The notes under the pieces were generated by a model, which saw only the letters and a list, made by a program, of their open reading frames with translations, was not told where the DNA came from and did not search any database. A DNA stretch of 32,485 nucleotides from Candidatus Latescibacterota bacterium (lineage in GTDB: Bacteria; Latescibacterota; MWCZ01): positions 1 through 32,485 of the forward strand of contig JAKPPK010000447.1 of NCBI GenBank assembly GCA_029547385.1. Reading direction: 5' to 3'. Position numbers and translations under genes: made by a program. Positions 9,454-17,979 of this stretch are shown here, in pieces. Within the stretch, counting starts at the first letter, position 1. The number at the start of each line of letters is the position of its first letter.

Positions 9454-10641
9454 ATGGCGGCACTCACTCTTCGTGACATAGACGTTCGAGGGAAGCGTGT
9501 CCTCGTCCGCGAGGACTACAACGTTCCGTTGGACGAAAACCAGAACATCACCGACGAAACACGGATTCAGGCAACTCTGGAAACGGTCCGCTGGATCATC
9601 GACCGCGGTGGCAAGCTTATCCTTATGGCGCACCTTGGACGCCCCAAAGGCAAGCCCGATCCAAAACAGAGCCTTGCGCCGGTTGCGAAAAGGTTGGCGG
9701 AGATTCTGGGCAAACCGGTTGTGCTGGCGCCAGACTGCGTGGGCGAGGAAACGGAAGCTGTTGTGGGACGAATGAAAGACGGCGATGTCGTATTGCTGGA
9801 AAACCTCCGTTTCCACAAGGAAGAGGAGGCGAATGATCCCGAGTTTGCCGCAAAACTCGCGAAGCTGGGCGATGTGTACGTGAATGATGCGTTCGGCACC
9901 GCTCACCGTGCGCATGCGTCAACGGTGGGCGTCACTGCGCATTTCAAGCAGAACGCGGCAGGCTTCTTGATGGAAAAGGAACTCAAATACCTTGGCGAGG
10001 CGTTGGAAAAACCTGCGCGGCCCTTTGTGGCAATCATGGGCGGGTCCAAGATCAGTGGGAAGATTGACGTGATCAACAACCTCTTGCCAAAGGTTGACGC
10101 GCTTCTTATCGGTGGCGGAATGGCGTACACGTTTTACAAGGCTATGGGTCTGGAGATCGGCAAATCGCTCCTCGAAGCGGACAAAATCGACCTCGCGCGG
10201 GAATTGCTTTCCAAAGCGGGCAAGAAAATCGTCCTGCCGGTGGACACAGTAATTGCCGACGCCTTTGACAACAATGCCACCACAAAAGTCGCAAAACGAG
10301 ACGAGATTCCTGCCGGCTGGGAGGGCGTGGACATCGGCCCTGCGACGGTCAAGGAGTTCTCGGACATAATCAAATCGGCAAAAACGATCGTGTGGAACGG
10401 TCCGCTTGGTGTGTTTGAAATGCCGAATTTCGCGAAAGGTACAGCCGCCATCGCACATGCGGTGGCAGAGGCAACCGACAAGGGATCTATCAGCGTCATC
10501 GGCGGGGGTGACTCCGCGGCAGCCATCACCCAGGCCGGGTTGGCGGAACGGATGTCGCATATTTCCACGGGAGGAGGCGCTTCATTGGAGTATCTGGAAG
10601 GTAAAGTACTTCCGGGAGTAGCGGCTCTCACTCAGAAATAG
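9454..10641 (+). CDS. pgk: Phosphoglycerate kinase
   Basis: Transfers phosphate from 1,3-bisphosphoglycerate to ADP. The 395-residue length is normal. Substrate-binding motifs are present: REDYNVP at 19-25 (Glu20 and Tyr22 differ from the usual RVDFNVP), AHLGRPKG at 59-66, and the nucleotide-loop GGGDSAAA at 350-357; it ends with the usual STGGGASLEYLEG. The ATG at 9454 opens the canonical N-terminus and follows GGGGAGA; an earlier in-frame start at 9403 would lie inside the terminator hairpin. It sits between the hairpin after gap and another hairpin before tpiA, so it may be transcribed both by read-through and from its own weak promoter. Confidence 0.97.
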   Translation: MAALTLRDIDVRGKRVLVREDYNVPLDENQNITDETRIQATLETVRWIIDRGGKLILMAHLGRPKGKPDPKQSLAPVAKRLAEILGKPVVLAPDCVGEETEAVVGRMKDGDVVLLENLRFHKEEEANDPEFAAKLAKLGDVYVNDAFGTAHRAHASTVGVTAHFKQNAAGFLMEKELKYLGEALEKPARPFVAIMGGSKISGKIDVINNLLPKVDALLIGGGMAYTFYKAMGLEIGKSLLEADKIDLARELLSKAGKKIVLPVDTVIADAFDNNATTKVAKRDEIPAGWEGVDIGPATVKEFSDIIKSAKTIVWNGPLGVFEMPNFAKGTAAIAHAVAEATDKGSISVIGGGDSAAAITQAGLAERMSHISTGGGASLEYLEGKVLPGVAALTQK

Positions 10642-10661
10642 GTCTCGTCAGCGCTCTGTCG

Positions 10662-10704
10662 GAGAAGCGTCGCTCAACGGTACGGGCGACGCTTCTCTGT
10701 ATTT
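10662..10704 (+). terminator. Intrinsic-type terminator after pgk
   Basis: A 12-bp perfect stem, GAGAAGCGTCGC (10662-10673) and GCGACGCTTCTC (10686-10697), encloses a 12-base loop and is followed by TGTATTT. It lies 20 bases after the pgk stop codon and separates pgk from tpiA. Confidence 0.7.
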
Positions 10705-10759
10705 CCGGCTTCACGCGCTCCACAGCGCGATCTGGCGTGTGAAGGAAATGGCGCGGGTA

Positions 10760-10791
10760 TTGCGCATCAGCGACATCATCCCGTATTATTA
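10760..10791 (+). promoter_or_regulatory. Weak candidate promoter for tpiA-secG-tRNA-Leu
   Basis: After the pgk terminator, TTG at 10760-10762 is followed after 21 bases by TATTATTA (10784-10791). This keeps the TTG and spacing of the other candidate promoters here, and TATTAT is one base from TATAAT. It lies in an A/T-rich patch unlike the surrounding sequence. Evidence is positional only. Confidence 0.3.
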
Positions 10792-10876
10792 AAATCTTCC
10801 AAAATCCTGTTTTGCGGTCAGGGTAACCCAATCCCGGTAGATTTCAACCCGGGTTTTCACGTCGGGAGGTTTCTGC

Positions 10877-11632
10877 ATGCGACGCCGAATCGTGGCGGGC
10901 AACTGGAAAATGAACAAAACGGCTGCAGAAGCGGCTGCTCTCGTGGGCGAACTGCGGCCTCTCGTGTCGGACGTCAGCAATGTTGACGTCGTCGTGTGTC
11001 CGCCGTTCACCGCGCTGGCTGCTGTTGCACCGGCGCTCGTGGGAACGAATATCGAACTCGGCGCACAGAACATGCACTGGGAAAAGAATGGGGCCTACAC
11101 CGGCGAGGTGTCCGCGGAAATGCTGCTCACTCTCGGGTGCCGGTACGTGATCCTTGGCCATTCTGAACGCCGCCAGTACTTCCACGAGACAAACTCCGAA
11201 ATCAACAAAAAGGTGAAAGCGGCGTTGGCTGCGGGACTTACGCCTATCCTCTGTGTGGGTGAAACGCTCGAGGAACGGGAAGACGGCCAGACCGAAACGA
11301 TCGTCAAGGAGCATGTTACGGGAGGCCTTCTGGGGCTTTCGCCGGACCAGGTGGGCAAAGTCGTGATCGCGTACGAACCAGTATGGGCAATCGGCACGGG
11401 AAAAACGGCCACTCCGGATCAGGCACAGGCAGTACACGCGTTCATTCGCAACGTTCTGAAACAAATCTCGAACTCGGCAATTGCAGACACCGTCCGGATT
11501 CAGTACGGCGGCAGCATGAAACCGGAAAACGCGAAAGAGCTCATGGGAAAGCCGGACATAGACGGCGGGCTCATCGGTGGAGCTGCGCTCAAGGCGGACT
11601 CCTTTGCGGCTATAGTGAAAGCGGCTGTCTGA
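10877..11632 (+). CDS. tpiA: Triosephosphate isomerase
   Basis: Interconverts dihydroxyacetone phosphate and glyceraldehyde 3-phosphate. The 251-residue TIM barrel has every catalytic residue: Asn9 and Lys11 in GNWKMNK, His95 in ILGHSERR, Glu167 in AYEPVWAIGTG, and the phosphate-binding YGGSMKPEN and GGLIGGAAL loops. GGGAGG is placed about 7 bases before the ATG at 10877. It is followed by secG after 40 bases on the same strand. Confidence 0.97.
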   Translation: MRRRIVAGNWKMNKTAAEAAALVGELRPLVSDVSNVDVVVCPPFTALAAVAPALVGTNIELGAQNMHWEKNGAYTGEVSAEMLLTLGCRYVILGHSERRQYFHETNSEINKKVKAALAAGLTPILCVGETLEEREDGQTETIVKEHVTGGLLGLSPDQVGKVVIAYEPVWAIGTGKTATPDQAQAVHAFIRNVLKQISNSAIADTVRIQYGGSMKPENAKELMGKPDIDGGLIGGAALKADSFAAIVKAAV

Positions 11633-11672
11633 CCACCGAGAGACGCCGGACTTGGAAAAGAGGCGTGCCAAC

Positions 11673-12044
11673 ATGATATTTTTGAAAATCCTTTTTGTGG
11701 CGGTCTGTCTGTTCCTGATGTTGTCCATCTTGCTCCAATCGGGAAAAGGCGAAGGATTGTCCGGAACGTTCGGAGGATCCTCACAGTTCATGGGTGGACG
11801 CGCAGCTGCCACGTTTCTGACCAAGACGACGACCGCTCTCGCAGCGACGTTCATGTTGCTGTGTGTCGTGATTAGCATATTGGGCAAAAGCGCGGTCACA
11901 GTGCCGGAAGGGCAATCGGAGGCCCAGCGCCGCCTGTCGGAGACGGCGCCCGCCCAGGTTGCGCCGAGTCCACAGGCTCCGTCGCAGGCACCCCAGGGAA
12001 GACCCGCGCCGGTTCCGACGACAACCCCCGGAGGACCTCAGTAA
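11673..12044 (+). CDS. secG: Preprotein translocase subunit SecG
   Basis: Small inner-membrane subunit of the SecYEG channel. The 123-residue product has two predicted membrane helices (about residues 3-21 and 52-70) joined by the family loop LLQSGKGEGLSGTFGG at 20-35. The C-terminal tail from about residue 75 is rich in Pro, Ala and Gln, as is common and variable in SecG. The ATG at 11673 follows GAGG by about 9 bases; a TTG at 11652 in frame is less likely. The order tpiA-secG-tRNA-Leu is seen in other bacteria. Confidence 0.93.
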   Translation: MIFLKILFVAVCLFLMLSILLQSGKGEGLSGTFGGSSQFMGGRAAATFLTKTTTALAATFMLLCVVISILGKSAVTVPEGQSEAQRRLSETAPAQVAPSPQAPSQAPQGRPAPVPTTTPGGPQ

Positions 12045-12060
12045 CAGAGACACACCGCGT

Positions 12061-12148
12061 GCGGAAGTGGTGGAATTTGGTAGACACGTAGCGTTGAGGG
12101 CGCTATGCTCGTTAGGGCGTGCCGGTTCAAGTCCGGCCTTCCGCACCA
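12061..12148 (+). tRNA. tRNA-Leu (anticodon GAG)
   Basis: A class II tRNA with an encoded CCA end. The acceptor stem pairs GCGGAAG (12061-12067) with CTTCCGC (12138-12144), followed by A and CCA. The anticodon stem TAGCG/CGCTA encloses the 7-base loop TTGAGGG, giving anticodon GAG for CTC/CTT codons. There is a long variable arm (TGCTC, GTTA, GGGCG) and a T-arm with GGTTCAAGTCC. It begins 16 bases after secG and is probably processed from the same transcript. Confidence 0.97.
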
Positions 12149-12158
12149 TATCTTCTGG

Positions 12159-12195
12159 ACCCCCGTTGCCGGCTGGGTAACGGGGGTTTCGTTTT
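12159..12195 (+). terminator. Intrinsic terminator after tRNA-Leu
   Basis: A 9-bp perfect stem, ACCCCCGTT (12159-12167) and AACGGGGGT (12179-12187), is followed by TTCGTTTT. It begins 10 bases after the tRNA CCA end and closes the tpiA-secG-tRNA unit. Confidence 0.85.
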
Positions 12196-12303
12196 CGGAC
12201 CAGGTGCATGCAATGTGAACCGGGATAGATATTCGACGTTTCGGTGTATGTATAAAGAGTGGAAACTGCCGCTGGTGAAGCACCCACGGAGGAATGTCCG
12301 CAG

Positions 12304-13302
12304 GTGAGCGTTCTGAGACGAAGAAAATGGGTGGCAAAGAGCCTGTTGAGTAGTGCGGCTGCAATCTTGCTCGTGATGGGCTGCGGCCATGCACCTGAGG
12401 TCCGTGTTGCGCCTGCACCTGAGGGGGAGAGTGGTGAACTTGCCTCTGACGTCGATTTTACGCACGCGTATCTGGATCTTGGAACCCGGTACTATGAAGC
12501 GCAGCGATTTGCAGACGCCATCGAGCAGTTTCGGTTTGCGCTTGAATTGAATCCCTGCTCCGATGAGGCGCACGCCCTCATAGGCATGTCGAATTACCGT
12601 CTCGGCAAACGAGAACTGGCCGAACGGAGTTTCCGTCGCGCACTGCAATTGAATTCCCGAAATCTCCTCGCTCAGAACGGCCTCGCCCTGGTCTCGAATG
12701 ATGAGCGAGAGCGTGCCGCGGCACTGGAATCAGCCATTACGTACAATCCTGACGTGCCTGAACTCCGGAACAATCTCTGCTTCATGTATGTGCAGAGCGG
12801 CGATGTCGAACGTGCGATCCAGGAATGCGAAGCCTCTGTCCGCCTCGATAGCGCCAACGCCTACTCCCGATACAATCTCGGATACGCCTACCAACGACAG
12901 GGGCGGTTCGAAGAGGCTCTGGAGCAGTACCGTCGTGCCCTTGAGATTCGCGCGGAGTGGGCACGAGTTCTGAACAACATCGGCCTGGTGCATTACTACC
13001 GGAGCGAGCTTTCGAATGCCGTGGAGTATTATCGCCGCGCGATCGCCGCGGAAGGGAGCGAAGCGATATACCATTACAACCTCGCACTCGCGTACGAAGC
13101 CATCGGTGTTCGCCTTGCCTCGGCGGAACTGCGGGGAGAACCAGCACGCAACGTGTACGGAGTTGCCGCGGATACGGACTGGAGAGAGATGCTTCGCGAA
13201 GCGGCGAGCGAATACAGCACCTACCTCGAGCTTGCACCGGGGGTATCCGACGCACAGCGGATCCGCGCGAAGGTCGCGGAACTGCGGGCGCGAGCCGGTT
13301 GA
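12304..13302 (+). CDS. TPR-repeat lipoprotein
   Basis: A 332-residue predicted lipoprotein. The N-terminus has a basic region RRRKW, a hydrophobic core and the lipobox LVMGC with Cys near residue 28. From about residue 50 onward it is a series of 34-residue TPR motifs, for example YYEAQRFADAIEQFRFALELNP and RQGRFEEALEQYRRALEI, so it probably works as a scaffold at the envelope. The start is a GTG at 12304 about 11 bases after GGAGG; an upstream GTG at 12259 would place the signal sequence internally. Its stop codon lies 10 bases before the next gene, so the two form an operon. TPR lipoproteins of this form resemble PilF/PilW-like pilotins, but no pilus genes are near, so I do not assign that role. 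Confidence 0.82.
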   Translation: MSVLRRRKWVAKSLLSSAAAILLVMGCGHAPEVRVAPAPEGESGELASDVDFTHAYLDLGTRYYEAQRFADAIEQFRFALELNPCSDEAHALIGMSNYRLGKRELAERSFRRALQLNSRNLLAQNGLALVSNDERERAAALESAITYNPDVPELRNNLCFMYVQSGDVERAIQECEASVRLDSANAYSRYNLGYAYQRQGRFEEALEQYRRALEIRAEWARVLNNIGLVHYYRSELSNAVEYYRRAIAAEGSEAIYHYNLALAYEAIGVRLASAELRGEPARNVYGVAADTDWREMLREAASEYSTYLELAPGVSDAQRIRAKVAELRARAG

Positions 13303-13312
13303 GGGCGCAGGT

Positions 13313-15160
13313 ATGCGAAACCGGATCCTGATTGCCCCATTGACAGGGACTTCGGGTATACCCTCCATCTCCTTTGGATGCCCGCACTTCTGCGTGGCGG
13401 CGATTGTGGCCGTCCTGATCTCGTGCTTCCTCGCGAATCCCGCATCGGCGCAGGGCTCCAGTTCCGGCTTCAATCCCGACGCGGAACTCGCCAGACTGCG
13501 GTCCACACGTGCGAATTTGGAGCGCGTACAGCGCATGTTTTACCTTGGCGAGCTCACCGCGAACTCAGGTCGGGAAGACGTTGCACAAAACGCGTACGGG
13601 GATGTCCTTTCAACGTTTGAAAGGCTTTCAGGGAACGCACGTTCTCTTGCGCTTCCCTATGCAGCTCAATCAGCGCTTTCGCTTGCCGCGATGACGCACG
13701 TTGCCTACCGGGACTCCCCTCTGCGCTTGGAGCGGTACGCGGCAGACAGCGCGCAACGCGCGGCGCTCCTCGTTCGTACCAGAGAAGCCTACAACAGAGC
13801 GTTGGAATTCCACTACGCGCGGGCAACGTTTGAGGCGCTCTTTTTCCGCGCGTATGCGCTGCAGGAATGGAACACCGGCGGCCTCGACTACGCCGCGGAA
13901 CGACAACCGGGAACTGAACTCCTCGAGCAGACCATACGCGACCTGAATCTCTCCCGGCAGCTATTGGATCAGGCGATCAGAGAACACCAGCAGATACTCC
14001 ATCTCGCGGATTCCCTTGGATTTTCGGGTGGCACCGGGGATCGGGACGTGAGCGAGTGGGTTTCCCTTGCACGGGAACAACTCGCCGCCATACCGCAGCA
14101 GCGGGATTCCCTCGTCGCGCGCGAAGAAGCGCTGCAGACAATTTACATTGAGCGCCGGGCCAGCCGGTGGTTGGCTCGTGCAGAACCGCTTCTCTGGGAG
14201 AAAGTCACGGATCTCGCACGCCGGGATGCAAGGATTGCGGATCCTTTCTTCGATTTTGTGTTACAGAGTAGAATGGTCAACGATGTGTTCCGCCCCTACA
14301 TTTTTGGCCCCTCGGGTTTCCTTCAGGCGCATGACCAGGCCCGCAAAGGCGCGCAGACGGTGCGCTCCGAGGAGTGGATGGCGGAGCGGTTCGCCTGGCG
14401 GCGAAGGCAGGAATGGCGAGACGGCGAGATCGCAATGAGGCTGTCGAGGGAAGGGTTGCGCCACCTGCTCCGGTCACCGGAAATGGTCGACAGTGTTGTT
14501 GTGATGCTTCGAACTGCTGCGGATAGCCTCCCCGGAGAGGCAAGAATAGCTCTTTCCAGGGCGGCGCCACAGCCTCCGCAAATCCGGATGCCGGACCTTC
14601 CAGACCTCGGAGGGGTGGATCCACGGCTTCTTTCAGGTGAAGAACACGCGGCAAAACTGGATGAATACCAGCGCTACGTCACCCGGATGGATTCCGTAAG
14701 CCGTCAGATCGAGGCCTACAGAGCTGCCGTGCGGAGCTTCTCTGAAACGGTCGCGGCGTATGTCGGGCAGCCGCTTCCTTCCGCCGCAGATCGATACCTG
14801 CGTGTCAGAAGGGCACTCCGGGCGACGGAAACGTTGTTGCTCGATACGTTGTCAGCACTGGTATTGGAACAGACGCGTTCCGCACTGGAGCGGTCTCGTC
14901 TCGCGGCAGGCTGGGCGCCTCCGGGGGAAGTATCGGCTTCGATGCAACAGACGATAGCTGATCACGCTCAGACGACGTCCCAGAACTTGCGCCTTGCGGC
15001 GGCCATATCGCGTGAACAGGCTGCCCGGTACCGCGTGGAGGTCTCCCGGCTGCGGCAGACGCCGCTCCGTGACGATCTGGCGGAGACGGCGGCAACTCTG
15101 GAACGCTTCGCCGGAACGCTGGAACAGCAGGCGGCCTTGTTTGCAATGGGAACCGGCTGA
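13313..15160 (+). CDS. Large exported helical protein of unknown function
   Basis: A 615-residue protein with a long signal peptide (hydrophobic core AAIVAVLISCFLA, cut near ASA-Q at residue 47). The remainder is almost entirely predicted helix with abundant Arg, Glu, Ala and Leu: residues of about 50-200 look like TPR-type helices (YLGELTANSGREDVAQNAYGDVL), and about 240-600 look like coiled coil or helical bundle. I recognise no enzymatic motif or known family. The ATG at 13313 is 10 bases after the TPR lipoprotein gene, and the GAGGG that would serve as its ribosome-binding site overlaps that gene's stop codon. The tight coupling suggests that the two proteins work together in the periplasm or at the outer membrane. 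Confidence 0.78.
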   Translation: MRNRILIAPLTGTSGIPSISFGCPHFCVAAIVAVLISCFLANPASAQGSSSGFNPDAELARLRSTRANLERVQRMFYLGELTANSGREDVAQNAYGDVLSTFERLSGNARSLALPYAAQSALSLAAMTHVAYRDSPLRLERYAADSAQRAALLVRTREAYNRALEFHYARATFEALFFRAYALQEWNTGGLDYAAERQPGTELLEQTIRDLNLSRQLLDQAIREHQQILHLADSLGFSGGTGDRDVSEWVSLAREQLAAIPQQRDSLVAREEALQTIYIERRASRWLARAEPLLWEKVTDLARRDARIADPFFDFVLQSRMVNDVFRPYIFGPSGFLQAHDQARKGAQTVRSEEWMAERFAWRRRQEWRDGEIAMRLSREGLRHLLRSPEMVDSVVVMLRTAADSLPGEARIALSRAAPQPPQIRMPDLPDLGGVDPRLLSGEEHAAKLDEYQRYVTRMDSVSRQIEAYRAAVRSFSETVAAYVGQPLPSAADRYLRVRRALRATETLLLDTLSALVLEQTRSALERSRLAAGWAPPGEVSASMQQTIADHAQTTSQNLRLAAAISREQAARYRVEVSRLRQTPLRDDLAETAATLERFAGTLEQQAALFAMGTG

Positions 15161-15170
15161 ACGGCGACCG

Positions 15171-15218
15171 GAACAGAACGCCTGTTCTTATCCTGTCTCG
15201 TCAGGCAGGTTGCCTGCC
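15171..15218. terminator. Hairpins between convergent genes
   Basis: Two short stems lie in the 61-base gap between convergent genes: GAACAG/CTGTTC (15171-15176 and 15182-15187) followed by TTAT, and GGCAGG/CCTGCC (15204-15209 and 15213-15218) with a 3-base loop. The first suits termination on the plus strand. The GTCAGGCAG core of the second also occurs at 27670-27678 in the REP-like stretch. Confidence 0.5.
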
Positions 15219-15221
15219 AAC

Positions 15222-16340
15222 TCAAGACCCGATTTGCGTCGGCGGCCCCAGTTCCTCCAGAAGGTCCCCGATCCTTCGTACCAGGTCGATGTCACCATTC
15301 GGGGGAACCTGATCGGCGCCCGCCAACACCAATCCCCTCTCCTCGCCCAGCACCGCTACCACTCTCTTGGCAAACGACAGAACCCAGTCGCGCTCGAAAG
15401 GCGGCGCAAACATTGCCGACGGTATCCCACCCCAGATTATCGTGTTCGGACTCGATGCGTCGCGGATCTGCTCGAGAGTGAGGTCACCTACCGGCGCCGG
15501 AACCACTGACTCAGGAAAGTCGATACCAGCCGCGACAAGGTCGGCGAACAGGTGGCCCAGCGTACCGTCGATGTGGCATCCGACTACTTTCCCGGAGGCG
15601 TGCAGCGCGGCCACACGTTCCCTGTAGTAATCCCTGCTGAAGCGTCTCCAGAGGCCGCCCACCGCCTCTGCAGAGAGGTTGTCGGGGATCTCCACCACCG
15701 GGTACGGCGCCGCGCATGTCAGGCGGTACAGCTCGTCTTCCGCCCTGCGCATGGCGTCGAGGGTTGCCTCCACCTCCGCCGGTGCGTCGGCAACAAGATA
15801 CGCCAGATTGTTCACCCCGCACCATTCCGCCACCAGAGCGGCCAGCGGCGTGCGGGGCGTCAACGGTACCCCGAGCCCGTCGTCTCCCCAGTGAGCGTCG
15901 CATGCCACAACGGCATCGTAGTTCGGCGAGTAGGAAGCACCCTGATACCACGCAACAACTACCCGCAGATCGTCGGCTGTTTTCACCGGATACTCGAGGA
16001 TTGCCGACGAAAAGGAATCCTCGCAACGCTGTGTTACGCTCGTAAGCGATCCTTCCGGAGAACGAAAAACCCGAAGGGTTTTGCCGTCGCCGATATCCTT
16101 CTCTTCGATCGAAAAAAGTGTCGGGTCTCGCTCGATGGTGACCAAGGGCGGTGTGAAGAGGTAGACACCTACTCGGAGGTCGCGATGAAGTTGCAGTAAC
16201 CCTTCACTGCCCCGGTACTTCGCCTCCAATGTTCCCGCTTGCGTGGTCCCGTGCTGGTAGTACGTAAGATCGGTGAACCACGGCACCGCATCCGGAATAC
16301 CGCCGCGCAACACTGTCATTGCTCGCTCGCGAAGCGTCAT
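15222..16340 (-). CDS. Uroporphyrinogen-decarboxylase (URO-D) family protein, not HemE
   Basis: A 372-residue TIM-barrel protein of the URO-D superfamily. The recognisable part is C-terminal: GCHIDGTLGHLFADLVAAGID, followed by the PAPVGDL and IIWGGIPS segments that form the family's barrel end. True HemE has a conserved N-terminal substrate loop (PVWxMRQAGR) that I do not see, so heme synthesis is unlikely. The superfamily also includes corrinoid-protein methyltransferases (MtaA/CmuA type) and many uncharacterised members near sugar-degradation genes in Planctomycetes-like and FCB genomes. The zinc-ligand His-x-Cys pattern of MtaA is not obvious. The start is the ATG at 16340, 8 bases after GGAGG; the ATG at 16346 is too close to that site. 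It is separated from the carB-like gene by a terminator. Confidence 0.82.
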   Translation of the reverse strand: MTLRERAMTVLRGGIPDAVPWFTDLTYYQHGTTQAGTLEAKYRGSEGLLQLHRDLRVGVYLFTPPLVTIERDPTLFSIEEKDIGDGKTLRVFRSPEGSLTSVTQRCEDSFSSAILEYPVKTADDLRVVVAWYQGASYSPNYDAVVACDAHWGDDGLGVPLTPRTPLAALVAEWCGVNNLAYLVADAPAEVEATLDAMRRAEDELYRLTCAAPYPVVEIPDNLSAEAVGGLWRRFSRDYYRERVAALHASGKVVGCHIDGTLGHLFADLVAAGIDFPESVVPAPVGDLTLEQIRDASSPNTIIWGGIPSAMFAPPFERDWVLSFAKRVVAVLGEERGLVLAGADQVPPNGDIDLVRRIGDLLEELGPPTQIGS

Positions 16341-16391
16341 CCTCATTCCCTCCAGGCATACAGATTGAGGCGGTACTGAGCGCACGAGATC

Positions 16392-16416
16392 AAAAAGGGG
16401 CGGGAAACGCGCCCTT
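16392..16416 (-). terminator. Intrinsic terminator after the half-length carB
   Basis: On the minus strand GGGCG and CGCCC (16414-16410 and 16402-16398) enclose a 7-base loop and run into a U-tract (complement of the A-run at 16392-16396). It lies about 100 bases after the carB-like stop codon and before the URO-D-family gene. Confidence 0.65.
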
Positions 16417-16514
16417 CGTTCATTCCGAAAGCCGCATGCCTTCGCTTCAGGTTGCTAACCGATGGGAACCCGGTCGGTCCAGGATGTGGCTATGACGTCG
16501 CGCGAAGCCATCTG

Positions 16515-17966
16515 TCACGTCGCGAAGGTGCGCAACTGGGCCGAGAAGTCCACGATCTCCTTCATATTGCGCAGGAACCAGGGGTCGATCTTTGTCAGCT
16601 CCGCCACATCTTCCACTGTGAAACCGGCTTCGAAGGCAGCCTGAATCTGGAACAACCTTGCTGGCGTGGGGACGGGAAGGTTTGCTTTCAAAAACGCCAC
16701 GGCATCGTCCGCCGGTACCCCGGCGTCTTTCCCGTCCGATCCCAGCCCGTGTCGGTCGATTTCGAGTGATCTCAGGCCCTTCTGCAGCGCTTCCTTGAAT
16801 GTTCTGCCGATGGCCATTGTCTCGCCGACCGATTTCATCTGGATTCCCAACCGGGGTTCCGCACCGGGGAATTTCTCGAATGCCCACCGGGGAATCTTGA
16901 CGACGCAGTAATCGATGGTGGGTTCGAACGAAGCGGGAGTAACCTTGGTGATGTCGTTCGGGATTTCGTCCAATGTGTATCCCACTGCCAGCATGGCGGC
17001 GATTTTGGCGATGGGGAATCCGGTGGCCTTCGACGCAAGAGCAGAAGACCTGCTGACGCGAGGATTCATCTCGATAATCACCATGCGTCCGGTTGCGGGG
17101 TCGACGGCGAACTGGACATTCGACCCGCCGGTTTCAACGCCGATTTCACGGATGACGGCGATTGCGGCGTCTCTCATGCACTGGTACTCTTTGTCGGTCA
17201 GTGTCTGCGCGGGTGCCACAGTGATGGAATCGCCAGTATGAATACCCATCGGGTCCAGGTTTTCTATCGAGCAGATGATGACGACGTTGTCCGCAAGGTC
17301 TCGCATCACCTCCAGTTCGTACTCTTTCCAGCCGATGATCGATTCCTCGATAAGGACCTCGTGAATGGGACTGAGCTCGAGACCGTTTGAAACGACGTCG
17401 CCGAATTCCTCCGTGTTGTACGCGATCCCTCCCCCAGTTCCTCCGAGTGTATAGGATGGTCGGATTATTGCCGGGAAACCCGTAGTTTCGACTATCTTCC
17501 GGGCTTCTGCGAGGGAGTACGCGTACCCACTCCGCGGCAGGTCGACACCGATTCTGCGCATCGCCTCGCGAAACAGCTTGCGGTCTTCCGCTTTGTGAAT
17601 GGCTTCCAGCTTCGCACCTATCAACTCGACACCATGCTTCTCCAATACGCCGCTTTCGGCCAGTTCCACTGCCGTGTTGAGAGCCGTCTGGCCTCCGACG
17701 GTGGGCAGCAATGCATCCGGTTTCTCGCGCTCGATGATTTTCGCGCACACGTCAGCAGTGATAGGCTCTATATAGGTGCGGTTTGCGAAATCCGGGTCCG
17801 TCATGATGGTTGCAGGGTTGCTGTTGACGAGGATCACCTCATACCCCTGAGTTCTCAGTGCCCTGCATGCCTGAGTACCCGAGTAGTCAAACTCGCACGC
17901 CTGACCGATTACTATCGGGCCGGACCCGATAAGCATTATTCGGTGAATGTCTGTTCTTCGCGGCAT
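16515..17966 (-). CDS. carB: Carbamoyl-phosphate synthase large chain, N-terminal half only
   Basis: The 483 residues align with the first half of CarB (about 1,070 residues in most bacteria). Present are the N-terminal [19 protein letters not shown], the [13 protein letters not shown] loop, the [10 protein letters not shown] phosphate loop near 175, [12 protein letters not shown] near 212, and the metal-binding [12 protein letters not shown] near 298. This is the carboxyphosphate-forming ATP-grasp domain, plus only the beginning of the oligomerisation domain (LTKIDPWFL near 457). The rest of that domain, the carbamoyl-phosphate-forming ATP-grasp domain and the allosteric MGS domain are missing. 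A stop codon follows FAT, the other frames downstream show no CarB-like sequence, and a terminator follows. Split carB genes are known in Aquifex and methanogens, though those N-terminal halves are longer. The start is the ATG at 17966, 13 bases after the gene upstream. No carA is in the window. Confidence 0.9.
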   Translation of the reverse strand: MPRRTDIHRIMLIGSGPIVIGQACEFDYSGTQACRALRTQGYEVILVNSNPATIMTDPDFANRTYIEPITADVCAKIIEREKPDALLPTVGGQTALNTAVELAESGVLEKHGVELIGAKLEAIHKAEDRKLFREAMRRIGVDLPRSGYAYSLAEARKIVETTGFPAIIRPSYTLGGTGGGIAYNTEEFGDVVSNGLELSPIHEVLIEESIIGWKEYELEVMRDLADNVVIICSIENLDPMGIHTGDSITVAPAQTLTDKEYQCMRDAAIAVIREIGVETGGSNVQFAVDPATGRMVIIEMNPRVSRSSALASKATGFPIAKIAAMLAVGYTLDEIPNDITKVTPASFEPTIDYCVVKIPRWAFEKFPGAEPRLGIQMKSVGETMAIGRTFKEALQKGLRSLEIDRHGLGSDGKDAGVPADDAVAFLKANLPVPTPARLFQIQAAFEAGFTVEDVAELTKIDPWFLRNMKEIVDFSAQLRTFAT

Positions 17967-17979
17967 GATTCCTCGTTTG

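Noticed and set aside
10844-11899. 351-residue minus-strand frame across tpiA and secG
   Set aside because: It is antisense to two certain genes and is explained by codon bias.
16447-16514. Continuation of CarB after the stop at 16515 by a frameshift
   Set aside because: I read the sequence downstream in the other frames and saw no similarity to the CarB oligomerisation or second synthetase domain.
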